Source of the DNA: Agrypnia vestita
Taxonomy: Eukaryota; Arthropoda; Insecta; Trichoptera; Phryganeidae
Direction of reading: 5' to 3'
Assembly (NCBI GenBank): GCA_016648135.1
Contig: JADDOH010024951.1
Location: 1-64,000 of the forward strand
DNA length: 64,000 nt
Shown here: positions 53,277 through 64,000 of the stretch, piece by piece
Layout of the letters: each line of letters starts with the position of its first letter
How positions within the stretch are numbered: position 1 is the stretch's first letter
Notes under the pieces: generated by a model
What the model was told of the DNA's origin: nothing
Databases searched by the model: none
Seen by the model: the letters and a program-made list of their open reading frames with translations, nothing else
Translations under genes and position numbers: made by a program

Positions 53277-55132
53277 GAACCTTTTTGGGTCCGCGTGCCA
53301 AAAATCCTCAAATATTATTTATCGATTATGTGGCGTGCCAAACCAGTAAAAAAAATGAAAATAGAAAAAATCTGAATTTTATTTACAAGCTTAAAAATTA
53401 CAATATAGTTTCTTAAAAATAAAGTCGTAATCAATATAAATACCCATTAGTTATTTTTATCGATGAGATTTTTTCTGTTGTAGGTACATTCGATGACAAA
53501 TTCTTAATATCTGGTTGATATTTCGTCACTTTCAATAATATACACACGACCAACTGGATTCATCAGTCATTTTATTTCTAGAATTACATTAAATGAAATT
53601 CATTTCTGAAAATAATGACTCCCAAACAATATAGAAGAGAAAATTGATAATATTGCCCTCGCTAGTTTCTTTAAATCGCTAAAGATTTCTGTAATGGCGT
53701 TCCAATGTCTCATTATTTCTTCTTCTGCATATTTTTTAATTATTTTCGTTAATCGATCGCTTTCAATTATTTCCCAATCATTTCTCAAATCAAAAAAATT
53801 TTGTTTCCTGAATTCGATAAATTGCATTTCAATATTTTTCAGAATTGATATTATTTGATATCAATATTTATTTTATATCAGTGTGTCCAGACATAAAATA
53901 AATATTGATGTCTTTTCAAATCTCCTGGTTTATTCGGTTTTGAAGAAAACTCGTTAATTATCGATTAAATAACAGAAAATTCTTGTGTTAATTTGATTTA
54001 ATCTGGTTAATTATTTCCAAATCATTTCTCAAATCGACAAATTTTTATTTCCTGAATTCGATGAATTGCATTTCAATATCTTTCAGATTTAGCCACTTAA
54101 AAATCATCTGCTGATAGTATGTCTAGATATAAAATAAATATTGATGTCTTTTCAAATCTCTCGATGAATTGTTTGAATTTTGAAGAAAACTCGTCGATTA
54201 TCGATTGAATAACAGAAATTCTTGTGTTAATTTGATTTAATCTGGTTTTTCTTCCGCAATTTTTTTTTGTATTTTGGATATTTGAAGATGTTGGATAGGT
54301 ACAACGTCACGATCGAAAATTTGTAATTTAGCTTGAAATGCTTTGATTCTATGAAACATAACAATAATTGTTTCGTTAACACCTTGCAGTTGAATATTTA
54401 ATTCAATTAAATGGTAGCACAAATCAGAAAAAAAACCATTTATTTTGATAGCCATTCGACGTCTAGTAACTTGTTATATTTTTCAATGAGATTCTCATTA
54501 ATTAAAAAAAGATTTACTTCATCATTTACTCAACGAATCTTTAAAGGAATTTTCTACGACTTAACTAACCATCGCACATTGTGCACCCTTATACTATACA
54601 CTGAGTTTACCTCATTTAATAATTCTAAAAAATTTCGTTTGTTTAATCCGCGTACAGATATCAAATTGACCAATTTTGTTATGAGAATCATAACATCTTC
54701 CAGTGATTTTAATCCGTGCTTTGCGCATAAAACTTGCTGGTGCTTTAATCACATCGTTTTTTGGTGAAAAACATAATTCAAAGGTGATGTTGTTCTTTTT
54801 CACTTGTGTCAGAAACGGGGTATTATTGTACATATTATATGAACATGGTCAATGTTAACCACTCCACTATCACCGAGATTAGATGGACGAACTTAACCTG
54901 CGACGGCGATAAACAACAAATTACAAAGTACATATCCTCAAACGAAAACTAACGTCAAAGGCAGTGTTGTAGCCAGCATAAAAATCAAAATGGATTATTT
55001 AATCAAAATTTTAATTACTTAAATTTAAAAAAATATTTTTGAACTTGGAAATCGTTCGCGTGCCTTCCAAATTCTCAAACGTGCCACCTCGGGCACGCGT
55101 GCCGTCGAATTACCGCTCGCTTTGCCACCCTG
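53277..55132 (-). pseudogene. hAT transposon with degenerate transposase
   Basis: The ends CAGGTGTGGCGAAC and (inverse) CAGGGTGGCAAAGC, with GCGTGCC-type subterminal repeats, bound 1856 bases. On the minus strand three broken frames resemble hAT transposase. One (54455-54237) has HLIELNIQLQGVNETIIVM and AFQAKLQIF, as in ZBED5-like hAT proteins. One (53827-53600) has DLKKLARAILSIFSS, the C-terminal dimerisation block (LKKLA..ILSIFGST). One at 54833-54612 is less clear. The flanking 8-mers do not match, so the target duplication has decayed. Confidence 0.75.
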
Positions 55133-55139
55133 ACCCGCA

Positions 55140-55545
55140 GCTCGCGGCTGTCTTCGCTTATATTATCGCTGTCAAGCGTACCTACTAAAAACAACCCGTT
55201 ACTCCCGTGCGCGGTTCTATTTATATTGGCTAATGCTGACATCAAGCCTTCTAGGCGTTCCTAGTTCCTAGCCACTAGAACTTTCTCGTGGCTTCCAGGC
55301 TTTTATAGATGTTTCTCGATGCTTCTCGAAAGCCGTAGATTACGCTGAGCCGTTCTAGAATCTTCGATAGTGTTGTGATCATTTCAAACAACTGTCACTG
55401 GACAAGAGTGCGTGATTCTTTTTAGCCTCGATACAATATTGTTAAATTAATGGTTCGCGTCTTAGATAGGCCCCGCACTTTATGATACGAGTGTGTATAT
55501 ATTTTTGACGAACAAAACGAACGAACTGAGAATCGATGCCGTATA
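55140..55545. other. no gene seen; ctagaa/ttctcg-rich Helitron-like patch
   Basis: Positions 55250-55370 resemble the ttctagaa-rich sequence at the start of the window, in the opposite orientation. Nothing else recognised. Confidence 0.35.
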
Positions 55546-55549
55546 GTTG

Positions 55550-55790
55550 CCGCCCGCGCGTTCGAAGTTCGAGTATTTCTCTAGCCGTATAATTTCGTTT
55601 TTTAAGCCGTGAACTTATATTTAGATATTACTGAACAATAATTTCGAGTGCATTTCGTGGTCTCGCATTTTCGCTACATGCCTCGCTACACGCATTTCCG
55701 CTACTATGCACAATGCTACTTTCGTTACAATAAAAAATACCCTAAATGCGCCAAAATAAGACAACTTGGAAAAATGTACGCAAATATCAA
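55550..55790 (-). repeat. dispersed repeat, piece C
   Basis: Inverted match to 28765-28990, see the copy at 28690-29230. Confidence 0.6.
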
Positions 55791-56199
55791 ACTAGGTATC
55801 TGAGACTTTTGTTCTCTGTATTATTTCATTTTATTTGCCTTATCCGTTTCATTTTTCAGTACTCTTTAATATGTTTTGTTTTACGTACCTAATTATTTAT
55901 TTATCTTAATTTTTTTTAACATTAATTTTATTTCGACATATTTAAGTTACAATCTTTATTGCATTATTCTTTTTATAGATTAACAACTCTTCACAATTGT
56001 TGTCGGTTGGCAATTTCTTCCAACCAAACACTTTAGGCAACAATTTCTTCCAACCAAACAATTTAGTGGAACAATTGAGATAGGTTTGCATTCACGAATG
56101 AGGAGCTGATGAATTCAGTATTATGAATGGAGATGGATAGTACTGTCAGTTGAAGGGAGTGGAAACAATACCATAAAAATATAATAAAAAGTACAAGAT

Positions 56200-56545
56200 G
56201 AAGTGTTTTTTTTTAGGTTGAATGTTAGAAGATTGTTGTAAAGCCACGATTTTATTGTATTGATATTCTCGTTTGCTGATTCGTGAACTTTTGCCCATGA
56301 AGGATAATTTGTTAACAGTGCGGTGTCCTCTGCGTGGAATGCTAGTTCACCGTTAATTTGGTTAAGATGTGTCGTTTACGTGAGTGAGAAATGGTAGAGG
56401 TCTGGGGACCGTACCTTGGGGAACTCCAAATTCACCGATTGGTGGATTACTTAGAAATTTATTTGATCTGACTATCTGAGGTCTATTCGGTGAGTGGCTT
56501 TTTACCCGTTTGGAGCAGTGCGATCAATCCCGTATTCTTTTGTTT
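56200..56545 (-). pseudogene. CR1/Jockey-type reverse transcriptase fragment
   Basis: On the minus strand FGVPQGTVPRPLPFLTHVND (near 56440-56370) corresponds to GVPQG.VLGPLLFLLYVND. A frame shift follows and a decayed active-site region (cgcagaggacaccgcactg, encoding an ADD-like string with changes) lies near 56320. Confidence 0.7.
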
Positions 56546-56634
56546 CTGATACGAGTTGTTTGTGGGAGATACTGTCGAGTACCTACTTCCCTCGAATCGA
56601 TGAAGATACCTATGCAATTACTTTATTTGTTCAA

Positions 56635-56980
56635 TTTACTTTGTATGGTGGTGGATGTTTTGCGGTTGCGTCTTGTGTGCATATTCCCCCGGTGAACCCG
56701 AATGGATTCTCATTTATTGTAGAATTGACTTTTGTGATTGAGTTTAGTCTCTTTTGACTTCTTATTCAAAGATTTTCGATATATTAGATAAATAGTATAT
56801 TACCTTATTTATGTTTATCAAATTAGATTACACTACCTATATGATTGTAAGTGATTATCCCTCACCACACACAAGAATCACAATTCTTTTTGGTGAGGTA
56901 AGTATAACATATAAAAAAATTGAATTGTTAATATTGCTAGCTATCATTGTAAAAAAATATTAAATGTATTATCAATTAAA
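56635..56980 (+). repeat. dispersed repeat, copy 2
   Basis: Near-identical to 10155-10510. It abuts the antisense RT fragment. Confidence 0.65.
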
Positions 56981-56984
56981 TAAA

Positions 56985-58505
56985 ACAAATGTTGAGAAGA
57001 TTGAGATTGGTGTTGGTGGAAAGCATGATTAGATAGTAAGTTGACTTTAGATTTCAGGTACCTACTAGTGTAAGTGAGCATTGAAAAGGATATTACGAAG
57101 TTGAGATAAAACGTGAATATTATAGCATTGTCGGATAGTACGCCAGTGGAAAAGGTTGCAGAAAGTTAAAATGTGATGCTGTTTAATTCGAGATACTATA
57201 TTGTCACGGGACGTAGCTTTGAGAGACAGATGAAAACACTGTTAATTACCTAATTGAGTTTAATTAATTACCAAAGAAAGTCCAGGACACGAGTTAAATT
57301 GTAGTACCGTTCTTAATTTTATAGTTGCTATATGTCTTTCGAATATTTCACACACTTATTATTGATTCTGTCGCTTAGATCACTTCTGGTAAATTCCGTT
57401 CAATGTTCACTCGTAGAAACTTTTCGCCCCGGTATTTTTTATTCACTTCCGCTGGTATCACTGGTAGTCACTGCGTTCGCTTGATTGTATCGCGTGTTTT
57501 AATATCACGAATCACTGGTCACACTTGTTTTCGCTACGAAGATGTCGTCTTGTTATCGCCACGGACTGAATTGCTAGAGCCCGTGTCGCGTGACTCCTTT
57601 TATAGTTCATTCGAAAGGTTTATTCTAGAGGTAACGAGAAGCCTGTGAAAATTTCTAGATTTTTTCATAATTTATTTATTTATTTGTTAATTACAGATTA
57701 TATACATGCTTATGCCAAACTGCGCAGCAGCTTTACGGCATTCTATGCTTCTAAGTAATATTTTACTATGTGATAGACTATCATAGAATTATCTAGAGAG
57801 ATACCGCGGTCACGGATGACCCTGCATTGCATGCGTAACAGTCTGCGGTCACGGTTGACTGACCGCCGTTGCGTGACATCGTTGTTACCAGCATTTAGTA
57901 GGTAAACAGTCTCACTACAATATTATGATTGCGCTAAATACGCATCAAGTAGGTAATGCGTTTTTTTCCATTGCCAGCTCGAATAATTAATTATATCATA
58001 TGGTTTTTTTAAACAAAAAAAAAAAACAGGTGTTCAGATTATTTTTAAATAAATTTAGGTACATATTATTTAATGTGTAGAAATATTATATATACATTAT
58101 TTTACATAAGAGTCACTTTAAGGCGTCGATTTTTTTTATTTTCTCAAGTCAATTTTTTTTCTACGGGCAGTTACATTTTAAACATTTAATTTTTAGTTTG
58201 GAATCGTAGGTTAGAAATGTGTCAATCTCAAAAATAATGCAATGCAGTGTTTGGTTTTTCCATTACAAATTTCAAAAAATAAATCGTATGAAAAGCAACA
58301 GGCAATGGGCGATAGCTTATCGCAGACACTAATAGCCGCCCAGTGGCCACTATCGGCTGCGCAGCGGCCAATACAGCCGATAGCCAATTTCAGACACCAA
58401 TGGTACAGGCGTAAAAATGTACGCGGTATGCATTTTTGATTATATTTAATACTGTACAAATTTGTATATGTTGTAGTTATTTTTGTACTATGTGGTATTT
58501 ACAAC
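56985..58505. other. no gene seen; LINE tail at 57665-57735
   Basis: The (ATTT)n start with tatgccaaactgcgcagcag at 57670-57730 matches 29460-29530 (LINE 3' end, minus strand). Positions 58300-58400 contain repeated gccgatag/ggccaat strings. The 81-codon frame at 57403 has no motif. Confidence 0.4.
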
Positions 58506-58508
58506 ATA

Positions 58509-58537
58509 TTAGGTCCTTACATATGAAATTGGCGTTT
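58509..58537 (+). repeat. mariner left terminal inverted repeat
   Basis: 29 bases, exact inverse of 59766-59794. Confidence 0.95.
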
Positions 58538-58696
58538 TGCCGTACTGGCAAATTTGATCTCAAATATCTTCTCTTTGGTTAGGAATTCCAAATCCAAATT
58601 AATACAGCTATTTACTCATGTATTTGTGTTTTGAAAATTATAATTCATTTGTTTTTTCCTCAATTGTTTTTTTCTTTGCGTCTCTCAGTTTACAAA

Positions 58697-59716
58697 ATGA
58701 AAAACTTGAAATATCGCGTTATTTACGAGTACGAGTTCCACCGTGGCACCAGTGCTGCAGAAACGGCTCGAAGGATTAATGATGTGTATGGCGACGGTGC
58801 CGCAAAAGAAAACACAGTGCGTTTTTGGTTCCAACGTTTTCGTTCTGGAAAATTCGACCTGCAGAACAAGCCCCGTGGACGGCCGGAGACCAAAGTTGAT
58901 AATGAAGAATTGAAGGCTATTGTGGAAGCGGATCCATCGCAAACCACATCCGAGTTAGCTGCAGGCTGCGGTGTTAGTGATAAAACTGTTTTAATCCACT
59001 TGCAGCAAATTGGTAAGGTGAAAAAGCTTGAAAGGTGGGTACCTCACGAATTGAGTGAAGCAAATCAACAAACGCACGTTGACTGCTGCGTTGCATTACT
59101 CAACCGGCACAATAATGAAGGGATTGTAAATCGAATCATTACCTGTGATGAAAAGTGGATCCTGTACGATAATCGGAAGCGCTCATCGCAATGGCTGAAC
59201 CCTGCCGAACCAGCCAAACCATGCCCCAAGCAAAAATTGACTCCAAAAAAGGTACTTGTGAGCGTTTGGTGGACTAGTGCTGGTGTCGTTCACTACAGCT
59301 TTCTTAAATCTGGCCAGACGATTACGGCAGATGTCTATTGTCAGCAACTGCAAACCATGATGGAAAAGCTAGCTGCTAAACAACCGAGGCTGGTTAATCG
59401 CTCTAGGCCACTGCTGCTTCATGATAACGCTAGAACACACACTGCACAACAGACGGCTACCAAATTGGAGGAGCTTCAATTGGAATGTCTAAGACATCCA
59501 CCGTACTCTCCGGACCTTGCCCCAACAGATTACCATTTTTTTCGAAATTTGGATAACTTCTTGCAAAGGAAAAAATTCAACTCCGATGGGGCAGTTCAAA
59601 CCGCCTTCAAAGATTTTATTGATTCCCGTCCGAATGGTTTTTTTAGTAAAGGGATCGATGAACTACCTATGAGATGGCAAAAGTACATAGATAGCAATGG
59701 TACATACTTTGATTAA
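58697..59716 (+). CDS. mariner transposase, cecropia subfamily, intact
   Basis: Nuclear cut-and-paste transposase that binds the terminal repeats and inserts at TA. I choose the ATG at 58697 (MKNLKYRV), giving 339 residues. The frame is open further upstream to 58631, but the extra 22 residues are hydrophobic and absent in the family. N-terminal helix-turn-helix region (residues 1-110, with VRFWFQRFRSG and GRPETKVDNEEL). Linker WVPHEL (114-119). Catalytic triad D151 (TCDEKW), D243 (LLHDNARTHTA) and D278 (YSPDLAPTDYHFF), a D,D34D spacing. The C-terminus RWQKYIDSNGTYFD is close to the human SETMAR/Hsmar1 transposase region. No stop, frameshift or lost catalytic residue is seen, so the copy could be recent and active. 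Confidence 0.95.
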   Translation: MKNLKYRVIYEYEFHRGTSAAETARRINDVYGDGAAKENTVRFWFQRFRSGKFDLQNKPRGRPETKVDNEELKAIVEADPSQTTSELAAGCGVSDKTVLIHLQQIGKVKKLERWVPHELSEANQQTHVDCCVALLNRHNNEGIVNRIITCDEKWILYDNRKRSSQWLNPAEPAKPCPKQKLTPKKVLVSVWWTSAGVVHYSFLKSGQTITADVYCQQLQTMMEKLAAKQPRLVNRSRPLLLHDNARTHTAQQTATKLEELQLECLRHPPYSPDLAPTDYHFFRNLDNFLQRKKFNSDGAVQTAFKDFIDSRPNGFFSKGIDELPMRWQKYIDSNGTYFD

Positions 59717-59765
59717 ATAAATATATAATAATAAAAAAAAATCGGCTTTATGTTCCTCCCATACT

Positions 59766-59794
59766 AAACGCCAATTTCATATGTAAGGACCTAA
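59766..59794 (-). repeat. mariner right terminal inverted repeat
   Basis: 29 bases, exact inverse of 58509-58537, followed by the TA target duplicate. Confidence 0.95.
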
Positions 59795-59857
59795 TATTAT
59801 GGTATTCTGAACTAAGCAATATTGCTATTTCTGTATCTTAAGTTATGTACAAATCTG

Positions 59858-60042
59858 TAATGCCTCAAATTTTGACGTTGACTGGTTTGAAATGAATGAA
59901 TCCAATCAATTAGAAAGCTCATGGTTCATAATTGTGAATAACTTGACGGTTTGTTTACATTTTAGAGCTTTCTGATTGATTGAATTCATTAATTTCTAAC
60001 TTCAAACCTGTCAAACTTAAAACGACAGAATTGGCGGCATTA
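59858..60042. mobile_element. MITE (TAATGCCGCCAATTTTGACG family), copy 2
   Basis: Ends TAATGCCTCAAATTTTGACG and (inverse) TAATGCCGCCAATTCTG. The inner palindrome tgattgattgaattcatt sits around the centre. Outside it, gcaatattgctatttctgta (59816) recurs inverted near 60570-60605, so it may be nested in a larger fold-back. Confidence 0.65.
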
Positions 60043-60397
60043 CAATGTTATACGTAACTGACAAGGTACCAATATGTGCCGAATAATACGATATAATTTA
60101 TGTTGCGGTGTAATTTAAAAAAGCGGAAAATCACGCATCAACTTACTTACCTAATAGAAGTTTTACGAGCTCTCGAGACCTCGGCGGAGGTTAAAAATTG
60201 ATTATATTTTTGATAACAACCAGAGGTGCCACGTTAATTTTAAGATTCGCAGAAAATTCAGATGCTTTAAAATTTCCACAATTTTACTATCATACGGATC
60301 AAGACCTTTCAAGAAATTTAATGCACTGATATTCTTCCGTATTCTGAAATAAGAAATATTGCTTTTTCTGCATCTTGACAGTCATTGTCTAACATTT

Positions 60398-60548
60398 TAA
60401 TGCGGCCAATTTTGAAGTTTGACTGGTTTAGCATTAATGAATTCAATGAATTAGAAAGCTCTTTATTCACAATTGTGAATAACTTTACGTTTTAGAGCTT
60501 TATGATTGATTGAATTCATTAATTTAAAACGTCAAAAACGGCGGCATT
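60398..60548. mobile_element. MITE (same family), copy 3
   Basis: Starts TAATGCGGCCAATTTTGA, ends aaaacggcggcattg. Shares the gagctttatgattgattg interior with copy 2. Confidence 0.6.
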
Positions 60549-60617
60549 GCAATGTTATACCTAACTGTCAAGATACAGAAATACAGTAGTACAGTATTTG
60601 TAGCAATATTGCTAAGA

Positions 60618-61062
60618 ATGCGACCACTATAAATTGGCGTAAATCCCTGTCGCGTAACAGAAGTTGTCAGGGTGTAAATTTATTACACAATACATAATGT
60701 ACAGAATGTCCGGTGACCGGCGTCGTAGCCTTTAACAGAAATTTGGTCGGGCAGCACTAAAGAAACCAAGCCGTAATGGCGGCCGTTCTATCTGTCAAAC
60801 TGTCAGACGGTAATATCGGTCCATTATTTGCTTTTTCAGTTTCGCAAAACTTTAATACTTCATTGGCAATTCTTCTTGCACCATCCCGGACTGTTTTGGT
60901 TGTTTTGGACATAATAATTCAGTGTATATTGGTAATCAAGATGTCAGCTGCCGAGCGAATACAAAATTGTACTGAATGACAGGGCGAGGGGTTGCCGCCG
61001 GGTGCGGGCGGGGCGGGTTTTAGTTCCAAAGTCGCCGCACGCCAAGTTACGTTGGGCAAGCA
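60618..61062 (-). mobile_element. non-autonomous DNA transposon carrying the first codons of an ORF, copy 2
   Basis: Inverted relative of 35079-35555. The minus frame from ATG at 60912 to the stop at 60757 encodes 51 residues (MSKTTKTVRDGARRIANEVL...). The first 44 codons are shared with copy 1. Of six codon differences, five change the amino acid. Confidence 0.6.
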
Positions 61063-62805
61063 ATAGTTCAGAATACGGCCGACAGGCAGGTGGAACCACA
61101 CGGATACACGAGAAGTCGGCGCCAGAATAGAGTCAACGATTATTGCTTATATAGACAAGATTGCAAGAATTAAATTTTTATTCTCTTACTGCTTGTCCGG
61201 TTATAAACACATTATGTTTATATGAAGAGCCAACGAAAATAGTGTTGCGAAACCCTTATTTCATGGCTGAAATGTTTGCATAATATTGACACAGTTCTCG
61301 TAGGGAACATATCATTGATCGAAGATATTTTTTTGTCTCCTTTGTGTTTCTTTGAATAAACATTAATTTTATTATTTTATCTTATATTACCATTCCTATT
61401 TAAATCTTAACATAAACATAAACATCATTGTACTCATTTTGTATAATATTCATCGAACACTTATAGGTATTTTAGCAAAAACTTTAGATTTCAATGTCTG
61501 GTTTGTGTGATCTCTTTTACTCTTTTATATCAGTGTCGTTTTGACATAAACAGGTATTTTTCTAGAACACATAGATACGCTAGAGGTCCGACACTACAAT
61601 ACACGTATGTATTACAAAATATTGATGTAGCTATTTTTAAAATGTACCTATAAAATGCAATTTTTGCTTGACAGTTGCATTCTCCGCATTCCCAAATCTC
61701 AACATGTTCGTGTCTCAATTAGACCGTGTAGTTCCACGGCTCTTTTCCAACTTCTCATCTAAAAATGCGAAATTCATAAATGTGATTTAATTAAGTAATT
61801 ACAGGAGGATAATAAATACGCCCAGTTTATTTTTTAGTGTGGGGGTTAAAATCACCACTAATGGCAATGTGGGTATTTTATTATTTAATTTAATTAGAAT
61901 ATTATTATTTCAGTCGCCTGACCCATTGGCCCTCAGTTTGGTTCAGCACTTCACTCAATTCGCAGTATCTAGTGGACGAGGAAAATATTTTTCAAAACAT
62001 AAACCTGACACAACTTCCAGATTCTCAAAATAATAAAATTATTATCCATGTTTCAAGGAAACGTAATGTCGTCAGCGTATCAGTTAAATTTTATTTGGTT
62101 TTAAAAGTCAAATGAGGATTAAAAATTTTACCATCAATTCAGAGATGGCAGACCACACAAGAATTGTAATAGCGTAGATTAAATAAACATTTGTAAAAAG
62201 GAAAGAAAATAGATATCTTAGAAAATGATTAATAGTAACAAAAATGTATTTCAAATACCTTCCATTCCCCTCTTCTGCGCTTAATCACCACGCCCACACA
62301 CCCACCCGATCCTAATCCCCACCACACACACACCTCACCTCGTCCTTTAGTTTTAAGTTTATTATTAGTAATTAGTATTACTAAAGATGATGCGTTAGCA
62401 TCGAAAACTTTCTAATTGTTGTAAATAAATAGTGAAACTAAGGAGTTATCATATTTTATTATAATTTTATATGTGGGGTATAAAATATTTTTTTTATTAG
62501 GAATGCAGTCACTGAAAATTACTAATTTAAACCCAGCTGAATTCTAGATTTTATAGGAATTATAGTCCCATTCCTTCCAAAATCATATCAAGATGGCACT
62601 ATCCTCTTAGTGTAAAAATCAAAGGCAGCAATATCCACTTCAACCAACAAATCCCGAGGGCGTAACAAAATAACCGCTTCATACTAAAATGAGAGTTATC
62701 ATGTCGATCTTTGCTATGAAACATCATAGCACAGACAGCGACAGCAATGTCCACTATTTGGTAGCAATCACAATAATATCTGTATTTAAAAGTGGAAAAT
62801 TTATT
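61063..62805. other. no gene seen
   Basis: AT-rich. Near 62380-62410 a string ctaaagatgatgcgttagcatcgaaaac has a hairpin followed by GAAAAC, a weak echo of the hammerhead-like cores elsewhere. A C-rich patch with CACA repeats precedes it (62270-62335). Confidence 0.4.
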
Positions 62806-62809
62806 TATC

Positions 62810-63045
62810 AGGGGCGTGCAGTGGGAACATCGCAGTATGACTTTTACGTAACCAATTATTTGGAAAAAAATCAGAATACAGCATATATTTCGTAATATTT
62901 CTATCATAATTGTTATCATAGTATTCATATTTTGAAATATGTAGGTATCAAAAAATCTGTAGCGTAAATATTTGATTTCTCTTTTTTTCCAAAATATACC
63001 TACGTTTAAAAATTTCATGCTTCAATGTTCCCACTGCACGCGCCT
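62810..63045. mobile_element. MITE with GGGCGTGCAGTGGGAACAT ends
   Basis: Inverted ends aggggcgtgcagtgggaaca and (inverse) taggcgcgtgcagtgggaac, about 236 bases, non-coding interior. The long minus frame (62599-63018) crosses it and has no family resemblance. Confidence 0.6.
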
Positions 63046-63524
63046 ATTATTTATACACTTATATAAAAACAAAACAAAGGTGACAATTTTTTTTAAATAA
63101 TTAGTGTATATTATAGATATCTCACAGAGACGAAACTGTATTAATTATGGAAAAGTAGGTATAGAAGTCATTTGGGTGTACACAGGACTTATGACCTGTC
63201 TTTTTAATAATGTCTCTGTGACATAAATCCAGCACTGTTCTGAAAGATTTGAACAAACTCAAAATATTCATTTTTTAAATACTTATATCCAATAAGAGTT
63301 GGTTTCATAGATTCCAGAGAAATTTCCTTGAGTAGTGACAGGTTTTCTGTATTTATCTTAGAATCACCTCAGTGGGATATGCTGCCTTTGCCTTTATACC
63401 CCTCATATACTATTAATATTCAAATCTGATGCGTAATAATGATCCTCTCATTGTCGTTGAGAAGATAGAAATGTTGTTTTTCTCGGTAAAAAATGTTTTC
63501 CGTAGGAAGTGTTTACTACCAAAT

Positions 63525-63838
63525 CGCATTTCAATAGTGTAACAATAACTTATATCGAATATGAAAAATTTATTCTTTTTAATACAAGTCAAATAAAATA
63601 ATAAAAACCTTCAGGGTTTTTATCATTGTAACGAATCAATTTTTCGCAATAGATATTAGTTACTCTAATGATAGTTCAACGTTTTACAAAAAAATAAGTC
63701 AGAAATATTCAAAAATGCTAACTTTATGTTGCATATCTCCTTAACTATTGATCATGGTTGCTTGAACATTTTCGACTCATAACTAAGGCAGGAATATAGT
63801 CCTGCAAGGTTAGTAATAATATTTTCCAAATAACCCTG
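63525..63838. mobile_element. palindromic MITE family, right part
   Basis: From aacttatatcgaatatgaaa to CCAAATAACCCTG followed by TA. The central part is shortened relative to the 4266 copy. Confidence 0.65.
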
Positions 63839-64000
63839 TATACAAATTTCATTTTGGTGTTTTATTTTTCATTCCTTATTCCATTACTTTTTATTTCATC
63901 GTACTGGAGTTGTAAAGAAGATGTAAGAGAGTTTGATTTACCAAAAAATAGTTTGCGGTGTTGGGGACGTTTTGGTATTCAACTATTCATGTATGAATAT

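Larger units (their letters stand above)
58509..59794 (+). mobile_element. complete mariner element (cecropia type), 1286 bp
   Basis: The perfect 29-bp terminal inverted repeats begin TTAGGTCCTTACATATGAAA. TA lies on both sides (58507-58508 and 59795-59796). One uninterrupted transposase frame fills the interior, with AATAAA-type signals right after the stop. Size and structure are those of an intact mariner. Confidence 0.95.

Noticed and set aside
62599..63018. 139-codon minus frame
   Set aside because: AT-rich, Ile/Phe/Cys-heavy and crossing a MITE boundary. No start context or motif.

Overview
This is animal nuclear DNA, most likely from an insect and probably a lepidopteran. It is AT-rich, with short GC-rich exons separated by kilobase introns with GT/AG borders. 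It carries a clip-domain serine protease homologue of the arthropod prophenoloxidase-activation type, a small cysteine-rich secreted peptide, a cecropia-type mariner, and dense RTE, CR1/L2, Penelope, hAT, Helitron, SINE and MITE remnants. No searches were run. Family names come from reading translated motifs and terminal repeats.

Two host genes are well supported. (1) A minus-strand two-exon gene (7743 down to 3735) joins a 33-nt signal-peptide exon to a GC-rich terminal exon. It predicts a 79-residue secreted peptide with eight mature cysteines and a peritrophin-like spacing. (2) A plus-strand seven-coding-exon gene (31762 to 45238) rebuilds in frame to 363 residues: signal peptide, clip domain, and an S1 protease-like domain. 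His and Asp of the triad are kept but the catalytic Ser is Gly, so it is a non-catalytic serine protease homologue (SPH). A third, weaker candidate is a signal-peptide-like ORF at 48308-48514, directly followed by a hAT insertion.

Layout. 0-3.5 kb: Helitron-like end, Penelope-like remnant with a near-complete hammerhead-ribozyme motif, then several LINE pieces. 3.6-7.8 kb: the peptide gene, its intron filled with MITEs and LINE ends. 8-17 kb: fold-back elements, hAT-type elements, a tRNA-like sequence and palindromic MITEs. 17-28.5 kb: a tract with few recognisable elements, holding a GAT-rich minisatellite (18.9-20.1 kb), a degenerate ~76-bp array (21.3-22.95 kb) and a diverged LINE 3' end. 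28.5-31.7 kb: dispersed repeats and two fold-back elements. 31.8-45.2 kb: the SPH gene, with LINE, SINE and MITE insertions in its introns. 45.2-49.3 kb: a homogeneous 82-bp minisatellite, a mariner remnant and a hAT element with a perfect 8-bp target duplication. 49-58 kb: nested RTE and hAT remnants. 58.5-59.8 kb: a structurally complete mariner with 29-bp perfect terminal repeats and an open transposase. 59.8-64 kb: MITEs.

The two host genes are both predicted to be secreted, but nothing in the sequence links them functionally. Most of the window is mobile DNA. The observations most worth a second look are the hammerhead motif in the Penelope remnant, the same core in three other fold-back families, the Ser-to-Gly SPH, and the apparently intact mariner.
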